Positions 21,997 through 29,984 of a stretch of DNA of 54,032 nucleotides are shown here, in pieces (positions within the stretch are counted from its first letter, which is position 1; each line of letters begins with the position of its first letter). The stretch covers positions 1 through 54,032 of the forward strand of contig OMXX01000030.1 of the NCBI GenBank assembly GCA_900315105.1. The letters are read 5' to 3'. Made by a program: the position numbers and the translations under genes. Below the pieces are notes generated by a model. The model did no database searches, was not told the DNA's origin, and was given only the letters and a program-made list of their open reading frames with translations. This DNA is from an uncultured Prevotellaceae bacterium. GTDB taxonomy: Bacteria; Bacteroidota; Bacteroidia; Bacteroidales; Bacteroidaceae.

Positions 21997-22108
21997 AAAA
22001 AAAAGATAACGACTAAATCTATATCTTCACGGTTTTTTTATCTACTATAGTAGAAATTCAAACAAAAACCTCTATCTAAGAGGACAAACCTTTTCTTAGT
22101 CGTTATCT
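21997..22108 (-). ncRNA. Small RNA B: Cas12a-repeat-like RNA (candidate RNA anti-CRISPR)
   Basis: This is a complete small RNA gene on the - strand. A TTG-N19-TAATTTTG promoter places the start at the first base of a 13-bp closing stem (AGATAACGACTAA at 22108-22096 with TTAGTCGTTATCT at 22016-22004), and the stem is followed directly by T7. Inside are a hairpin CCTC-TTAGATA-GAGG and, at 22058-22040, AATTTCTAC-TATA-GTAGAT. The last matches the mature type V-A (Cas12a) crRNA scaffold. No array or cas12 gene is present. The closed-stem layout would present the scaffold without a free guide. The match to the crRNA scaffold is direct; the anti-CRISPR role is inference. Confidence 0.78.
22040..22058 (-). 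CRISPR. Solitary type V-A (Cas12a) crRNA-scaffold-like element
   Basis: The sequence reads AATTTCTAC, loop TATA, GTAGAT on the - strand. Cas12a direct repeats share AATTTCTAC, a 4-5 base loop and GTAGAT, with the same UCUAC/GUAGA stem. Single copy; the 5' half of a full 36-base repeat is not clearly present. Confidence 0.75.
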
Positions 22109-22113
22109 GTCTG

Positions 22114-22143
22114 CAAAATTACAAATAATTTTTATTCTTGCAA
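22114..22143 (-). promoter_or_regulatory. Bacteroidetes promoter of small RNA B
   Basis: On the - strand TTG (22143-22141), 19 bases, TAATTTTG (22121-22114). It overlaps the 3' end of the HTH gene. It is nearly identical to the RNA A promoter, with a 22-base uninterrupted match. Confidence 0.85.
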
Positions 22144-22398
22144 GTTTTTTTGCAAAAATTTTTCTATCTCGCTTTTTAACCAAAACAATTCTTTAAATCC
22201 TGCCTGCTTTCTTCCTTTCGGGAGTTTCTTTGCTTTAACCAAGTTGTCAAATGTTGCACGGGAACAATTGACTAACTTACAGGCTTGGTATTTGCTAATC
22301 TTCTCTTCTCCTATCTGGGACAAAAGGTCTATTAATTCTTTACCTTCTTGAAGAGATATAGATAATGTTATATTATATAACTTATTTTCTTTTCTCAT
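22132..22398 (-). CDS. Small HTH_17/excisionase-like DNA-binding protein
   Basis: The 88-residue protein has an N-terminal beta/helix and a winged-helix-type motif (KISKYQACKLVNCSRATFDNLVKAKKLPKGRKQAGFKELFWLKSEIEKFL), as in MerR-like excisionases and regulators. It lies between small RNAs B and C. Possible roles are excisionase, regulator of the neighbouring small RNAs or late-gene regulator. None can be chosen from sequence alone. Its promoter region overlaps that of RNA C on the opposite strand. Confidence 0.75.
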   Translation of the reverse strand: MRKENKLYNITLSISLQEGKELIDLLSQIGEEKISKYQACKLVNCSRATFDNLVKAKKLPKGRKQAGFKELFWLKSEIEKFLQKNLQE

Positions 22399-22448
22399 TT
22401 TTTATTAAAAATTTTTATCAATTTAATTATTTTTATTATTTTTGCACT

Positions 22449-22559
22449 CTCTCATCAAATGATATATATCATATAAAGATGTCCCAGCATCACTTTAAGG
22501 CGTAAGCCTCTGTCGTAGTGCTGGGACACTTTTATATAAGGGAAAAGGTGAGAGTTTTT
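22449..22559 (+). ncRNA. Small RNA C: structured RNA with closing stem and T-run
   Basis: On the + strand a TATTTTTG box (22437-22444; -33 is TTA rather than TTG) is followed by CTCTCATC (22449-22456). This pairs with GGTGAGAG (22547-22554) and is followed by TTTTT. Inside are the palindrome ATGATATATATCAT and a hairpin GTCCCAGCA/TGCTGGGAC, which contains AGGC-GTAA-GCCT, a GNRA tetraloop. The layout copies RNA B: start at the closing stem, T-run straight after it. No CRISPR repeat is recognised. It is antisense to the surrounding - strand transcripts. Confidence 0.55.
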
Positions 22560-22567
22560 CCTTATGA

Positions 22568-22592
22568 GATGGGGGCTATTTTTTTTTATACC
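22568..22592. terminator. GC-clamped hairpin downstream of the lysis genes
   Basis: GGGGG, an A/T-rich loop with a long T-run, then CCCCC. It sits between the end of the Rz-like gene and RNA C and may block transcription from either side. It is unusual in having the T-run inside the loop. Confidence 0.4.
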
Positions 22593-22608
22593 CCCTATTA
22601 TTAAAAAA

Positions 22609-23205
22609 TCATTTTATTTCCACATACTCAGCATTCGTTATCTTACTGTACGGGTTCTTATTATGTATCGTTACCTTATAATACGGTCTCCAATGGAAAA
22701 ACAAAAACTTCTTCCTATACTCTTTACTCAAAATAGTTGTAATAGTGTCATAAGTAGTAATATTAACGTTATGCATCTGTCTATTATCTTGTATCTCTGC
22801 CGAGATATTAATATATGGATTAACATAATTAACTGAGGAAATAGTATCATTATCCCTCTTATCCTCTCTTATTATCTCTATCGTGTCTATAATATATTGA
22901 GCCGTTGTGCTTGTCTGTTGATATTGTTTAAGACGACTATACTTAATTTTTAGTAGTTTTAATTCTCTCTCAAGTTCGGCATTTGTCCCTTCTAATTCAT
23001 TACGGGCAAGCAACAACCGTTCTTTCTCTACCTTGTGTGTTCCGTCCTTCAGCGTCTGCTCCTGTATTCTCTTCATCAACGCCGTCTGATTATCCTGCAA
23101 CCTCTTATTCTCCTGTCTTATCCTACTATTGCTATATATTATCAGTAATACAGCAACAAGCAACAAGACATAAGCAACAACTCTATTTATCTTCTTTGTC
23201 ATCAT
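22609..23205 (-). CDS. Rz-like inner-membrane spanin candidate (DUF6549-like)
   Basis: The 198-residue protein has one N-terminal membrane segment (VVAYVLLLVAVLLIIYS), a long coiled coil (residues ~28-95) and a beta-rich C-terminal domain. This topology and its place after lysozyme and holin match the phage i-spanin position. Similar Bacteroidales phage proteins are annotated DUF6549 (from memory). The start overlaps the holin end by 23 bases. No separate outer-membrane lipoprotein is seen. Confidence 0.7.
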   Translation of the reverse strand: MMTKKINRVVAYVLLLVAVLLIIYSNSRIRQENKRLQDNQTALMKRIQEQTLKDGTHKVEKERLLLARNELEGTNAELERELKLLKIKYSRLKQYQQTSTTAQYIIDTIEIIREDKRDNDTISSVNYVNPYINISAEIQDNRQMHNVNITTYDTITTILSKEYRKKFLFFHWRPYYKVTIHNKNPYSKITNAEYVEIK

Positions 23206-23674
23206 TATTGCCTATCCTCCCATCATTGTCTATATCCACATCAAAGTATCTCTCAGTCTTATCCACTAAGAACTTCTTCAAGATATTAAGCCACTTAGGT
23301 GCATTGTCGTTAGCAGTTGCCCAATTCTCTAAGATACTCAACCCTGTTACTCCACATATAAGCAGACTGACTGCAGCAGTCAATGGAAACTCCGTCAATT
23401 TACTCGTAATATGTGTTTCTACGATGAAAAAACTTAATATGACTATGATAGCGTAACCCATCGTCCTGATGGTCTTCCACGCCTTATATGAGGAGTATCT
23501 ATCACTCTTGACCCTATCAGGATATTTGTTTTTTACTCTCCTATTGCAATAATATCCGCTGACGTTATCTATGAGGATAAACATCAAGGCAACTAAGATA
23601 TACGCCAATGATGGATAGAGATAACCTATCACCGACGATAATACTGCAACAATAATTCTGTTTATCTGTTCCAT
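23183..23674 (-). CDS. Phage holin with EF-hand-like C-terminal loop
   Basis: The 163-residue protein has three or four hydrophobic segments (IIVAVLSSVIGYLYPSLAYILVALMFILI, MGYAIIVILSFFIVE, TAAVSLLICGVTGLSIL) and a charged C-terminus. It follows the holin families of Bacteroidetes phages and forms a lysis cassette with lysozyme and the Rz-like gene. The tail reads DVDIDNDGRIGNND, which has the DxDxDGxI calcium-loop form; this could tune lysis timing (speculative). Confidence 0.82.
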   Translation of the reverse strand: MEQINRIIVAVLSSVIGYLYPSLAYILVALMFILIDNVSGYYCNRRVKNKYPDRVKSDRYSSYKAWKTIRTMGYAIIVILSFFIVETHITSKLTEFPLTAAVSLLICGVTGLSILENWATANDNAPKWLNILKKFLVDKTERYFDVDIDNDGRIGNNDDKEDK

Positions 23675-23687
23675 TTTCTCACCCTTT

Positions 23688-24155
23688 CTATTCTTCGCTA
23701 AAATACATATCTGCTTCAGCCTTGCGTCTTTTCTCTAATCCTTTAAGTCTTACCTTCCCCGAATAACACCATCGCATAAACTCATCTCTTATGCTCTTGT
23801 CTTCATTATTCCATATAACCTTCCTCCGCAATGTAGAACTATCAAAGGCTGCAACCCCTACATTATAACAAAAAGAAACCAAAGCATCAAACTGACACTG
23901 CTTGAGTGTAGCCATCTTCAGTTCTATTACCCCAACAACTCTATTCACTGCGTGTTCAAACTTCCTCAAATCTTGCCGCAATAACTCTTCGGCTCGCTCC
24001 TCTGTTATCGTCATATTCTGCACCACATCTCTGCCACAATGACCATAACCTATTGTCCAATACTTCTCCGTTTTTACAGGCTTGTAGGCTTTAAGCCTCA
24101 ATCCCTCAAAACTTTTTATCAATTCTATACCTCTTTTGCTCGTTTCCATAATCAT
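23688..24155 (-). CDS. T4-type lysozyme (GH24 endolysin)
   Basis: The 155-residue protein matches GH24 lysozymes: KSFEGLRLKAY with catalytic Glu at 17, WTIGYGH with Thr34, later FDALVSFCYNVGVAAFDSSTLRRK and FMRWCYSGKVRLKGLEKRR. The Asp normally between Glu and Thr is not obvious; Bacteroidales phage members often have other residues there. It cleaves peptidoglycan and, lacking a signal peptide, depends on the holin. Confidence 0.92.
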   Translation of the reverse strand: MIMETSKRGIELIKSFEGLRLKAYKPVKTEKYWTIGYGHCGRDVVQNMTITEERAEELLRQDLRKFEHAVNRVVGVIELKMATLKQCQFDALVSFCYNVGVAAFDSSTLRRKVIWNNEDKSIRDEFMRWCYSGKVRLKGLEKRRKAEADMYFSEE

Positions 24156-24162
24156 AAACTGT

Positions 24163-24759
24163 TTATTTTGGCATATCTTGAACTCCTAAAGCATAGTCAA
24201 AATCCTTGTTAGCATCAACTAAATTCATTCCATCAACTCTATAAAAAGGAGTAACATCCACAAAGCATATCGGATAAGGATACTTCTTACTATTCACACT
24301 ATCTACAAAATAACATTCTAATTTATAAGAATAATTTTTCATTAACTGCGGTCTTGCAACAGCACTTCCACTACAATCCACAAAAGGATTAACCATAGCA
24401 CCTTCCAACGTAACATTCCCTGTTATATACAACAGATATATATGAAATCGGTTTTTAGATATATGAAAATTTCTATCTACTAAGCCTCTGACAATGGATG
24501 AGAAATCCAGCGTTCCACCACCACAAGGAGGGACAACAATAGTGTCGTAGATTCCTCCCAATTGAAATATTTCCGCAGGAAGATTATCTATTACATTACC
24601 CGCTGCTGTACTACCTATCTGTATTACTGCAGGGAAATGACCTCTTATATCATCTATATATGACAATGTCTGCCCACTACCAAGCAGTATCTCATCAGCC
24701 GTTCCGTTTCGCTTTTTTATTCTATTGGCGGTCATATCGCCGTAAATCTCTTGTCCCAT
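24163..24759 (-). CDS. Minor fibre or tip protein, 198 aa
   Basis: The start MGQEIYGDMTANRIKKRNGTADEILLGSGQTL carries the phage fibre signature IKKRNGTADEILL. The rest is beta-rich with no recognised domain. An intrinsic terminator-like hairpin separates it from the long fibre upstream. It probably forms part of the host-contact apparatus. Confidence 0.7.
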   Translation of the reverse strand: MGQEIYGDMTANRIKKRNGTADEILLGSGQTLSYIDDIRGHFPAVIQIGSTAAGNVIDNLPAEIFQLGGIYDTIVVPPCGGGTLDFSSIVRGLVDRNFHISKNRFHIYLLYITGNVTLEGAMVNPFVDCSGSAVARPQLMKNYSYKLECYFVDSVNSKKYPYPICFVDVTPFYRVDGMNLVDANKDFDYALGVQDMPK

Positions 24760-24773
24760 TTCTTTCTTTTTTT

Positions 24774-24803
24774 AAAAGGGGTCTGCCATTCAAAACAGAC
24801 CCC
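24774..24803 (-). terminator. Intrinsic terminator after the fibre gene
   Basis: On the - strand GGGGTCTG (24803-24796) and CAGACCCC (24785-24778) form an 8-bp stem followed by TTTT. It may reduce expression of the genes downstream relative to the fibre. Confidence 0.7.
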
Positions 24804-24828
24804 TGAATCCAATTAAAAAACCTATTGT

Positions 24829-26412
24829 TTATAAACCAATTAACTTAATCACGAAGACGCTTGAGGATGTGAAAGAATAACTGCCTGATGACCAAGATAC
24901 ATCCATTGTAGCATCATCTATGGATAGATTATCAAGTTCCACTTTCTTTCCTGCAACGTATGCTTCAGCACTATATATCTCGCTTAAGCCGTGAGTAGAA
25001 GCCGAGATAGTACCATTTGAACCTGTTAAAGGATTTGTTTTATAAACAACGGCAGTACCGACTTTGCCTTTTGTTGCTGTTAATGTCTTACCTCTCTTGG
25101 TGATATTAGTTATAGCATTACCTGTACCCGTAACATTAAGGGTATTAACATAATCGTCAAGGCTTTGGTGTGATGTCAAGAATGTAGTGCCTTTTGTCAA
25201 GGTCATCTTTCTTGTTGTGCTATCATAACTTGCACCTGTAACAGCATTACCACTACCTGTTACATTAACAGATGTAGCACCTGTGTCAGTAGGTAAAGCA
25301 TTCTCTTGAATACCTGTAACGTGTCCTGCGGCGTCTCTTTTGATACCACTGATATAATTACCACTTGTTGCGTTAATCTGTGCATTAGTATCTTCTTGAG
25401 GAGTGTAGTGGTTTTCAACTGCTGTTACGTGTGTGTCTGTGTTAGGGTTGGCAGGCATAGTAAGTTTGAATGTCGTTCCATTAGCCTTACCTAATGTAGT
25501 CTGTGTTCCCCAAGCAAGTGTAGGGTTTTGTGCTGAAGTGTCTGCGACGGTGTCTTCCAATGCTTTACCTTTACTTCCTTCATAGGCAGTGCCTGCTGTC
25601 TCTCCTAATGCTAATGTCTCGCTAATCACTGCATAAGCGGAGCCGCCCCAACGATAAGTCTTGTCTGTTGATAGGTCTACATATATCTTGCCAGCCTCTG
25701 CTGTTATCTCAGTAGTGTGAGCAGCTTCACGATAGAACTTACCATTATAGTAATAACCTTCTATCACATCATCAACATAAGAAGGTAGTTGGCTTGAAGG
25801 CACTTTACCTTGTGCGTCTAATGTAGCCACTCCATTGTTTGCTCCTTTTTGTGATGTAGGTATATATCCGCTAAGGTCTGTATCATCCACAGATATTGTT
25901 ACCTTTTTGTTTGTTGCGTCTGGTGTAATGGTTACGTTGTTGCTACCTGCCACCAATTCTATCGTGTCTGTCTTACTACCTGCTGCGATAGTAGTCGCTC
26001 CTACTTTAACGTTGGCGTAAGCGTTTTGATTTACTTCTGCACCTGCAGCAATACCAGCCAACTTATTCTTCTCTGTGGTAGTATAGTCATTAGTTGATAA
26101 CCCTTTACCTGTTTCTTGTTCTACTGCACTTATACCTTTGGTGATGGTTATAGTATGGTCTGTACCATTATAACTTACATCTGTAACTACGTTACCATTA
26201 CCTGTTACAGTAACATTCTTAATCTGCAACGAACGCCACAGATAATTATCTCCTTGTTTTTGACATTGATATACAATATCATCAGGCACAAGATGTACTA
26301 ATCTACCATACTCGCTTGCTGATGCCGTAGGTAAAGTTGTTACCTGTTCAAACTTCGTGTTTTTCAATTGACCTAAATGAAGGTCTAAATTTCCATAAAC
26401 TTCATAAGCCAT
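24829..26412 (-). CDS. Long head or tail fibre protein with repeated beta units
   Basis: The 527-residue protein has fibre-type repeats: NVTVTGNGNVVTDVSYNGTD, TGAEVNQNAYANVKVG-like elements (GIAAGAEVNQNAYANVKVG), and a segment SYVDDVIEGYYYNGKFY followed by GKIYVDLSTDKTYRWGG and LALGETAGTAYEG. That segment is found in head fibres of phi29-like phages and in many Bacteroidetes fibres. It is Thr/Val/Asn rich with few charges. Role: host or mucus attachment. Confidence 0.82.
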   Translation of the reverse strand: MAYEVYGNLDLHLGQLKNTKFEQVTTLPTASASEYGRLVHLVPDDIVYQCQKQGDNYLWRSLQIKNVTVTGNGNVVTDVSYNGTDHTITITKGISAVEQETGKGLSTNDYTTTEKNKLAGIAAGAEVNQNAYANVKVGATTIAAGSKTDTIELVAGSNNVTITPDATNKKVTISVDDTDLSGYIPTSQKGANNGVATLDAQGKVPSSQLPSYVDDVIEGYYYNGKFYREAAHTTEITAEAGKIYVDLSTDKTYRWGGSAYAVISETLALGETAGTAYEGSKGKALEDTVADTSAQNPTLAWGTQTTLGKANGTTFKLTMPANPNTDTHVTAVENHYTPQEDTNAQINATSGNYISGIKRDAAGHVTGIQENALPTDTGATSVNVTGSGNAVTGASYDSTTRKMTLTKGTTFLTSHQSLDDYVNTLNVTGTGNAITNITKRGKTLTATKGKVGTAVVYKTNPLTGSNGTISASTHGLSEIYSAEAYVAGKKVELDNLSIDDATMDVSWSSGSYSFTSSSVFVIKLIGL

Positions 26413-26448
26413 AAATTACTCCTTTTTTAAAATTTTGTTAATACTTTT

Positions 26449-26877
26449 TTAATAAATAAATATCTTTCCATTAAAAGATTCATTCCATTCTATTAATATT
26501 GTCTTATTAGTTCTGTCATATAGCACGGTGCAATGTATCTCTTTACCGTCGTCTCTGACAACTGTTACTATTGGCAGATGTTCCTTAGCATAAGACACTA
26601 ACTTATACCTGTCTTCCTCTGTTACATCTATGACTAACTCATATAACTCCTTTTGTAAATTAGATATATTCTTAACTATCAATTCATAACCACTATACTT
26701 ATCTACAGCTTTCTCTACTGCTCTATTTAAATCGGAATAAGAAGGATAGTTTTTGTCGAGGTCTTTTATCTTCCTCAATGGAATACTGTTATCTTTAAAG
26801 CGTTCCTCTATGATATCTTCGGTAACAAACTCTACCTGTCTGCCTCTTATCTTATTATATTCACTTCCCTTCATCAT
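26449..26877 (-). CDS. Hypothetical virion-region protein, 142 aa
   Basis: An acidic N-terminal half with helices and a beta-rich C-terminal half (LPIVTVVRDDGKEIHCTVLYDRTNKTILIEWNESF). No family recognised. It lies between fibre genes in the structural operon, so a fibre-assembly or minor structural role is likely. Confidence 0.6.
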   Translation of the reverse strand: MMKGSEYNKIRGRQVEFVTEDIIEERFKDNSIPLRKIKDLDKNYPSYSDLNRAVEKAVDKYSGYELIVKNISNLQKELYELVIDVTEEDRYKLVSYAKEHLPIVTVVRDDGKEIHCTVLYDRTNKTILIEWNESFNGKIFIY

Positions 26878-26897
26878 CGTATCTTTTTAAAGAAATG

Positions 26898-27713
26898 TTA
26901 CTCTTCTGATTCAATGAAGATAGCCTCAATAACGAAGATGTCGTTGCGTTCAGGTAAGGTATCTTGCACCCTTATGCTCTGGTTATCTATCTCTTCTACG
27001 TAAGATATATCCCTAAAATATCTCTGCCCATTAAGATATACTCTTGTACTGCCAGCAATAAACTTCCGCGATGTGCTGAAGAGCGTATTCTTTCCGTCGG
27101 CTTGTGAAGATAATAATTCATAAGAATACACAGAACCGTTATATTTTTCGAGGTTAGATATTCTTAATTCCATAGCATCTCTGTCAGTAGAATAATCATT
27201 GTCTGATACATACCGTCCATCACCTGCTGCCTGTGTGAGAAAACCACTAACATCTGGAATACTATCTCTTACATTTCCTATACTGTTGTTTAATCTATCA
27301 TAGAGCGTCTTGACAAGATATTGAGATGCTAAGATATTTTTATCACTGCTGTTGATGTCTTGTGCAAGAGTATTGATAGTCATCTTCTCCCACGTGTTAC
27401 CATCATAATATAAGATGCAGTGTTCTCCATCATTAACGATTAAGCCCACCGTCTCTTCTTCGTCAGTATATCTTCCTGCCTGCGAACAGATACAGAACAA
27501 TCTGACACCTTCCGTTGTGTTAGGCAGGACACGTCTCTTGTTCATAACATATATCGCCAAGCCTCTTATCTCTTCATCTTGTTCATATGTATAGGTCAGC
27601 ATCTCTAATAATGTTGTTGCAATATCATTCTTAGTTATACTTGCTTCTTCAGTCTTCTGTATTATCCTCGTCGATATGTTATCCTCTATCTGATTTTTAC
27701 TTATTGTTGCCAT
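26898..27713 (-). CDS. Fibre or tail protein, 271 aa
   Basis: The N-terminus (MATISKNQIEDNISTRIIQKTEEASITKNDIATTLLEMLTY) is helical and may attach to the virion. The C-terminus (FIAGSTRVYLNGQRYFRDISYVEEIDNQSIRVQDTLPERNDIFVIEAIF) is the VYLNGQR beta-sandwich seen at the tips of many phage fibres. It sits in the same operon as the long fibre. Confidence 0.72.
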   Translation of the reverse strand: MATISKNQIEDNISTRIIQKTEEASITKNDIATTLLEMLTYTYEQDEEIRGLAIYVMNKRRVLPNTTEGVRLFCICSQAGRYTDEEETVGLIVNDGEHCILYYDGNTWEKMTINTLAQDINSSDKNILASQYLVKTLYDRLNNSIGNVRDSIPDVSGFLTQAAGDGRYVSDNDYSTDRDAMELRISNLEKYNGSVYSYELLSSQADGKNTLFSTSRKFIAGSTRVYLNGQRYFRDISYVEEIDNQSIRVQDTLPERNDIFVIEAIFIESEE

Positions 27714-27729
27714 AATATATCTTGTTTAA

Positions 27730-28785
27730 TTATTCATACTCTATTGCAAATGTGCTTGAGAATAGTCTTGGTTTAGGTATCTGAACTTCTGTCGTTGTGC
27801 TTGTGATACTGTCTGTAAAGATAGATTCGCCACTATGCTCTGTAATCCAGAAGAACTTGATATATATCTTATCACCATTAATTAAGTTAGCCAAAGCAGG
27901 AATCTTCTCTCCTTGTGCCGACAAAAGAAAGTCTATCTGTCCTTGTGGTTCTTGTTCGTTTAACTTAACATCTTTGAATGTTGTCTCATTATATAGTAAT
28001 GAGTCCTCGCCCGAAGTCTTAACTTGATATATCTTCCATAGACACTTACAAAGCTGACTACTCTCGGAGGTGTAGTCTATCACCGACACCTCAGCCATTA
28101 TCTTACTAAGGTCTTTAGTGCGAGACGGCAAATCTAATGAAAACTTATATTTGTTAACATCTTGGAATATAGGTTGTGGTGGTTCTGGCGGCTCAGGGTC
28201 TGAACCATCGTCTATGACAATAGTATAGTTAGCATTGATAGCCACCTCTTCTACCGTTCTATTCACGAAACCATCGTGATATATTATCTTGCCTGTTGCG
28301 TAACCGCCATTTGTACTGTCAGCAATACTATTCAGTAGTTGCTCCTCTACGGTTGCTAAAAATATCTCTATCCTCTGTAATACCTCATCTTTGTTCTTTA
28401 ATTTATACCACCACCAAAGGATTTTGAACTGAAGATATTTATATAATACGCTTTGAAATTCAAATCCTGTCCATCCCTCTTGTGCAGTTATATAGAAATG
28501 TACTTTGCCTTTTTCTTTATCTATTTCTATGTTTTTCCCACTCCAAGCCGCTTTATTGTTGCGTCTTAATAATTGCCAAACGTTACTAATAACAAGTTGA
28601 TTGGATACAAAATCCATATAATCTAAAAAGAAATAATCCTTATCGTCCTCTGTCAGACCATACGTATCATTTAAGCTCTCTCTTGATACATTAGGATTTC
28701 CAATGAGAAATGCTCTGTTGAGTGTCCAATATTGGCACATCTCCCATAATTTTTCTATTCTTATGATTATTTCGTATTTGGTCAT
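27730..28785 (-). CDS. Putative tail-tube or connector protein, 351 aa
   Basis: I do not recognise a specific family. The N-terminal half is helical with many Trp and Tyr (WEMCQYWTLNRAFLIGN, FKILWWWYKLKN). A Pro-rich linker (DPEPPEPPQPIF) leads to a beta-sandwich C-terminus. The stop and start overlap with the upstream connector-like gene. A tail completion or fibre-adaptor role is inferred from place. Confidence 0.6.
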   Translation of the reverse strand: MTKYEIIIRIEKLWEMCQYWTLNRAFLIGNPNVSRESLNDTYGLTEDDKDYFFLDYMDFVSNQLVISNVWQLLRRNNKAAWSGKNIEIDKEKGKVHFYITAQEGWTGFEFQSVLYKYLQFKILWWWYKLKNKDEVLQRIEIFLATVEEQLLNSIADSTNGGYATGKIIYHDGFVNRTVEEVAINANYTIVIDDGSDPEPPEPPQPIFQDVNKYKFSLDLPSRTKDLSKIMAEVSVIDYTSESSQLCKCLWKIYQVKTSGEDSLLYNETTFKDVKLNEQEPQGQIDFLLSAQGEKIPALANLINGDKIYIKFFWITEHSGESIFTDSITSTTTEVQIPKPRLFSSTFAIEYE

Positions 28786-29489
28786 TATCTTCTCTGTCTT
28801 TTAGAGGAATTTTCTTGATAAAATTCTTCTGGCATTGTAGGGTATATCTTGTGTAATTCAAGTAAGGACTGCATCTGTATAATACTATTCTCGGCTAACT
28901 TCAACTCTTGCACAGTGTTAAATAGGTAGTATAGCACATAATATATGTATGCTGTTAGAAGATAATCAGGTAATGTTAAAAAGTCTTCTATAGAGCCTAA
29001 CTCCTTTATGTATGTAAAATCATTTATTTTATAATCTGCTCCTATATAACCCCAAGCACATAGGCTCTTCTTTCCGTGTCTATTCTCTATGCTTACAACA
29101 GGACGAGAGACCTTGCCACTTGTATATTTATTTTCTTGTAGTTTCCTGCGTGGATTGTCTGAATTTATGACATCTTCTGCATATACTGCCCGCTCCCAAT
29201 TCTCTAATCGGAACGAAACCAACTTTAGAAACTTCTTTTCTAAAGTAGTAAGGTCTATGCAAATACCTCTATAATTTATAAGTGTTATAGCATTAGAGAT
29301 TGATTGATTATCAACACATACAACTAAATCATTATTTAAGCAATTAGACGGCAAGAGACATAAATATTCATTGATGTATCTTCTAATGAAAGAACTTAGC
29401 ATCTCTTTCAGCTCTTCATCAACTGCTTGTTGAGGATGATACTCATCATATACAATCAAAGATAAATTAATTAATTCTTGCTCAGTCAT
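28785..29489 (-). CDS. Putative head-tail connector protein, 234 aa
   Basis: The protein is mainly helical (MTEQELINLSLIVYDEYHPQQAVDEELKEMLSSFIRRYINEYL). Its position, just downstream of the capsid gene and before the tail and fibre genes, fits an adaptor. The C-terminus is basic (ENSSKRQRR). No motif identifies it firmly. Confidence 0.55.
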   Translation of the reverse strand: MTEQELINLSLIVYDEYHPQQAVDEELKEMLSSFIRRYINEYLCLLPSNCLNNDLVVCVDNQSISNAITLINYRGICIDLTTLEKKFLKLVSFRLENWERAVYAEDVINSDNPRRKLQENKYTSGKVSRPVVSIENRHGKKSLCAWGYIGADYKINDFTYIKELGSIEDFLTLPDYLLTAYIYYVLYYLFNTVQELKLAENSIIQMQSLLELHKIYPTMPEEFYQENSSKRQRR

Positions 29490-29498
29490 CGCCTAAAT

Positions 29499-29909
29499 TT
29501 ACTCTTGTTTAAACAAATATCCTTTTTCCTTAGCCAACGAGATAAGTTCTTCGTTAGACATTCTCTTATTGGTACTAACATCTGGCAAAAGTTTATACAT
29601 CTGTTCTATCAAGTCTTGTTTGTTTTTAAAGGTCTTCTCTACAAAGGCATTATCAGATATAGTCGTGGCTGTAGCCATCTCAGTAATATCCTCTTGTATA
29701 TCTTTGTCTGTAGATAAGAAAAACAAATCGTTGAATAATGGATGTTTCTCTAATGCGTCCTGTATCTCTTTGTTATATGTTGAATATGTAGAAGGTATCT
29801 TCAATGCATTACTTTTAATGCCGCCCGTGAATTTTATTATCTGCGTCCTGTCTTCTATATGTATTGTTATTGCTAAGACAATACGTTCCGATGTATATAT
29901 TTTTCTCAT
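29499..29909 (-). CDS. Small virion-region protein, 136 aa
   Basis: A beta-rich start (IYTSERIVLAITIHIEDRTQIIKFTGG) and a helical C-terminal half. It follows the major capsid gene, separated by a hairpin. Decoration protein or completion protein are the likely options. Unrecognised family. Confidence 0.6.
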   Translation of the reverse strand: MRKIYTSERIVLAITIHIEDRTQIIKFTGGIKSNALKIPSTYSTYNKEIQDALEKHPLFNDLFFLSTDKDIQEDITEMATATTISDNAFVEKTFKNKQDLIEQMYKLLPDVSTNKRMSNEELISLAKEKGYLFKQE

Positions 29910-29926
29910 AATTCTTTTTTTTTATA

Positions 29927-29951
29927 AGAGGCTGACAAATCATCAGCCTCT
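29927..29951 (-). terminator. Hairpin between capsid gene and downstream genes
   Basis: AGAGGCTGA (29927-29935) and TCAGCCTCT (29943-29951) form a 9-bp perfect stem. On the - strand it lacks a proper U-run, so it is more likely an attenuator or mRNA-stabilising hairpin at the end of the abundant capsid transcript. Confidence 0.55.
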
Positions 29952-29984
29952 TCAATCAAAATAAAATAATATGAAAACAAATAA

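Noticed and set aside
21997..22108. A hammerhead-type ribozyme
   Set aside because: The three-way shape is suggestive, but the CUGAUGA and GAAA core elements are missing.
22449..22559. A third CRISPR-repeat mimic
   Set aside because: The hairpin does not match any repeat type I can recall, so it is listed only as a structured RNA.
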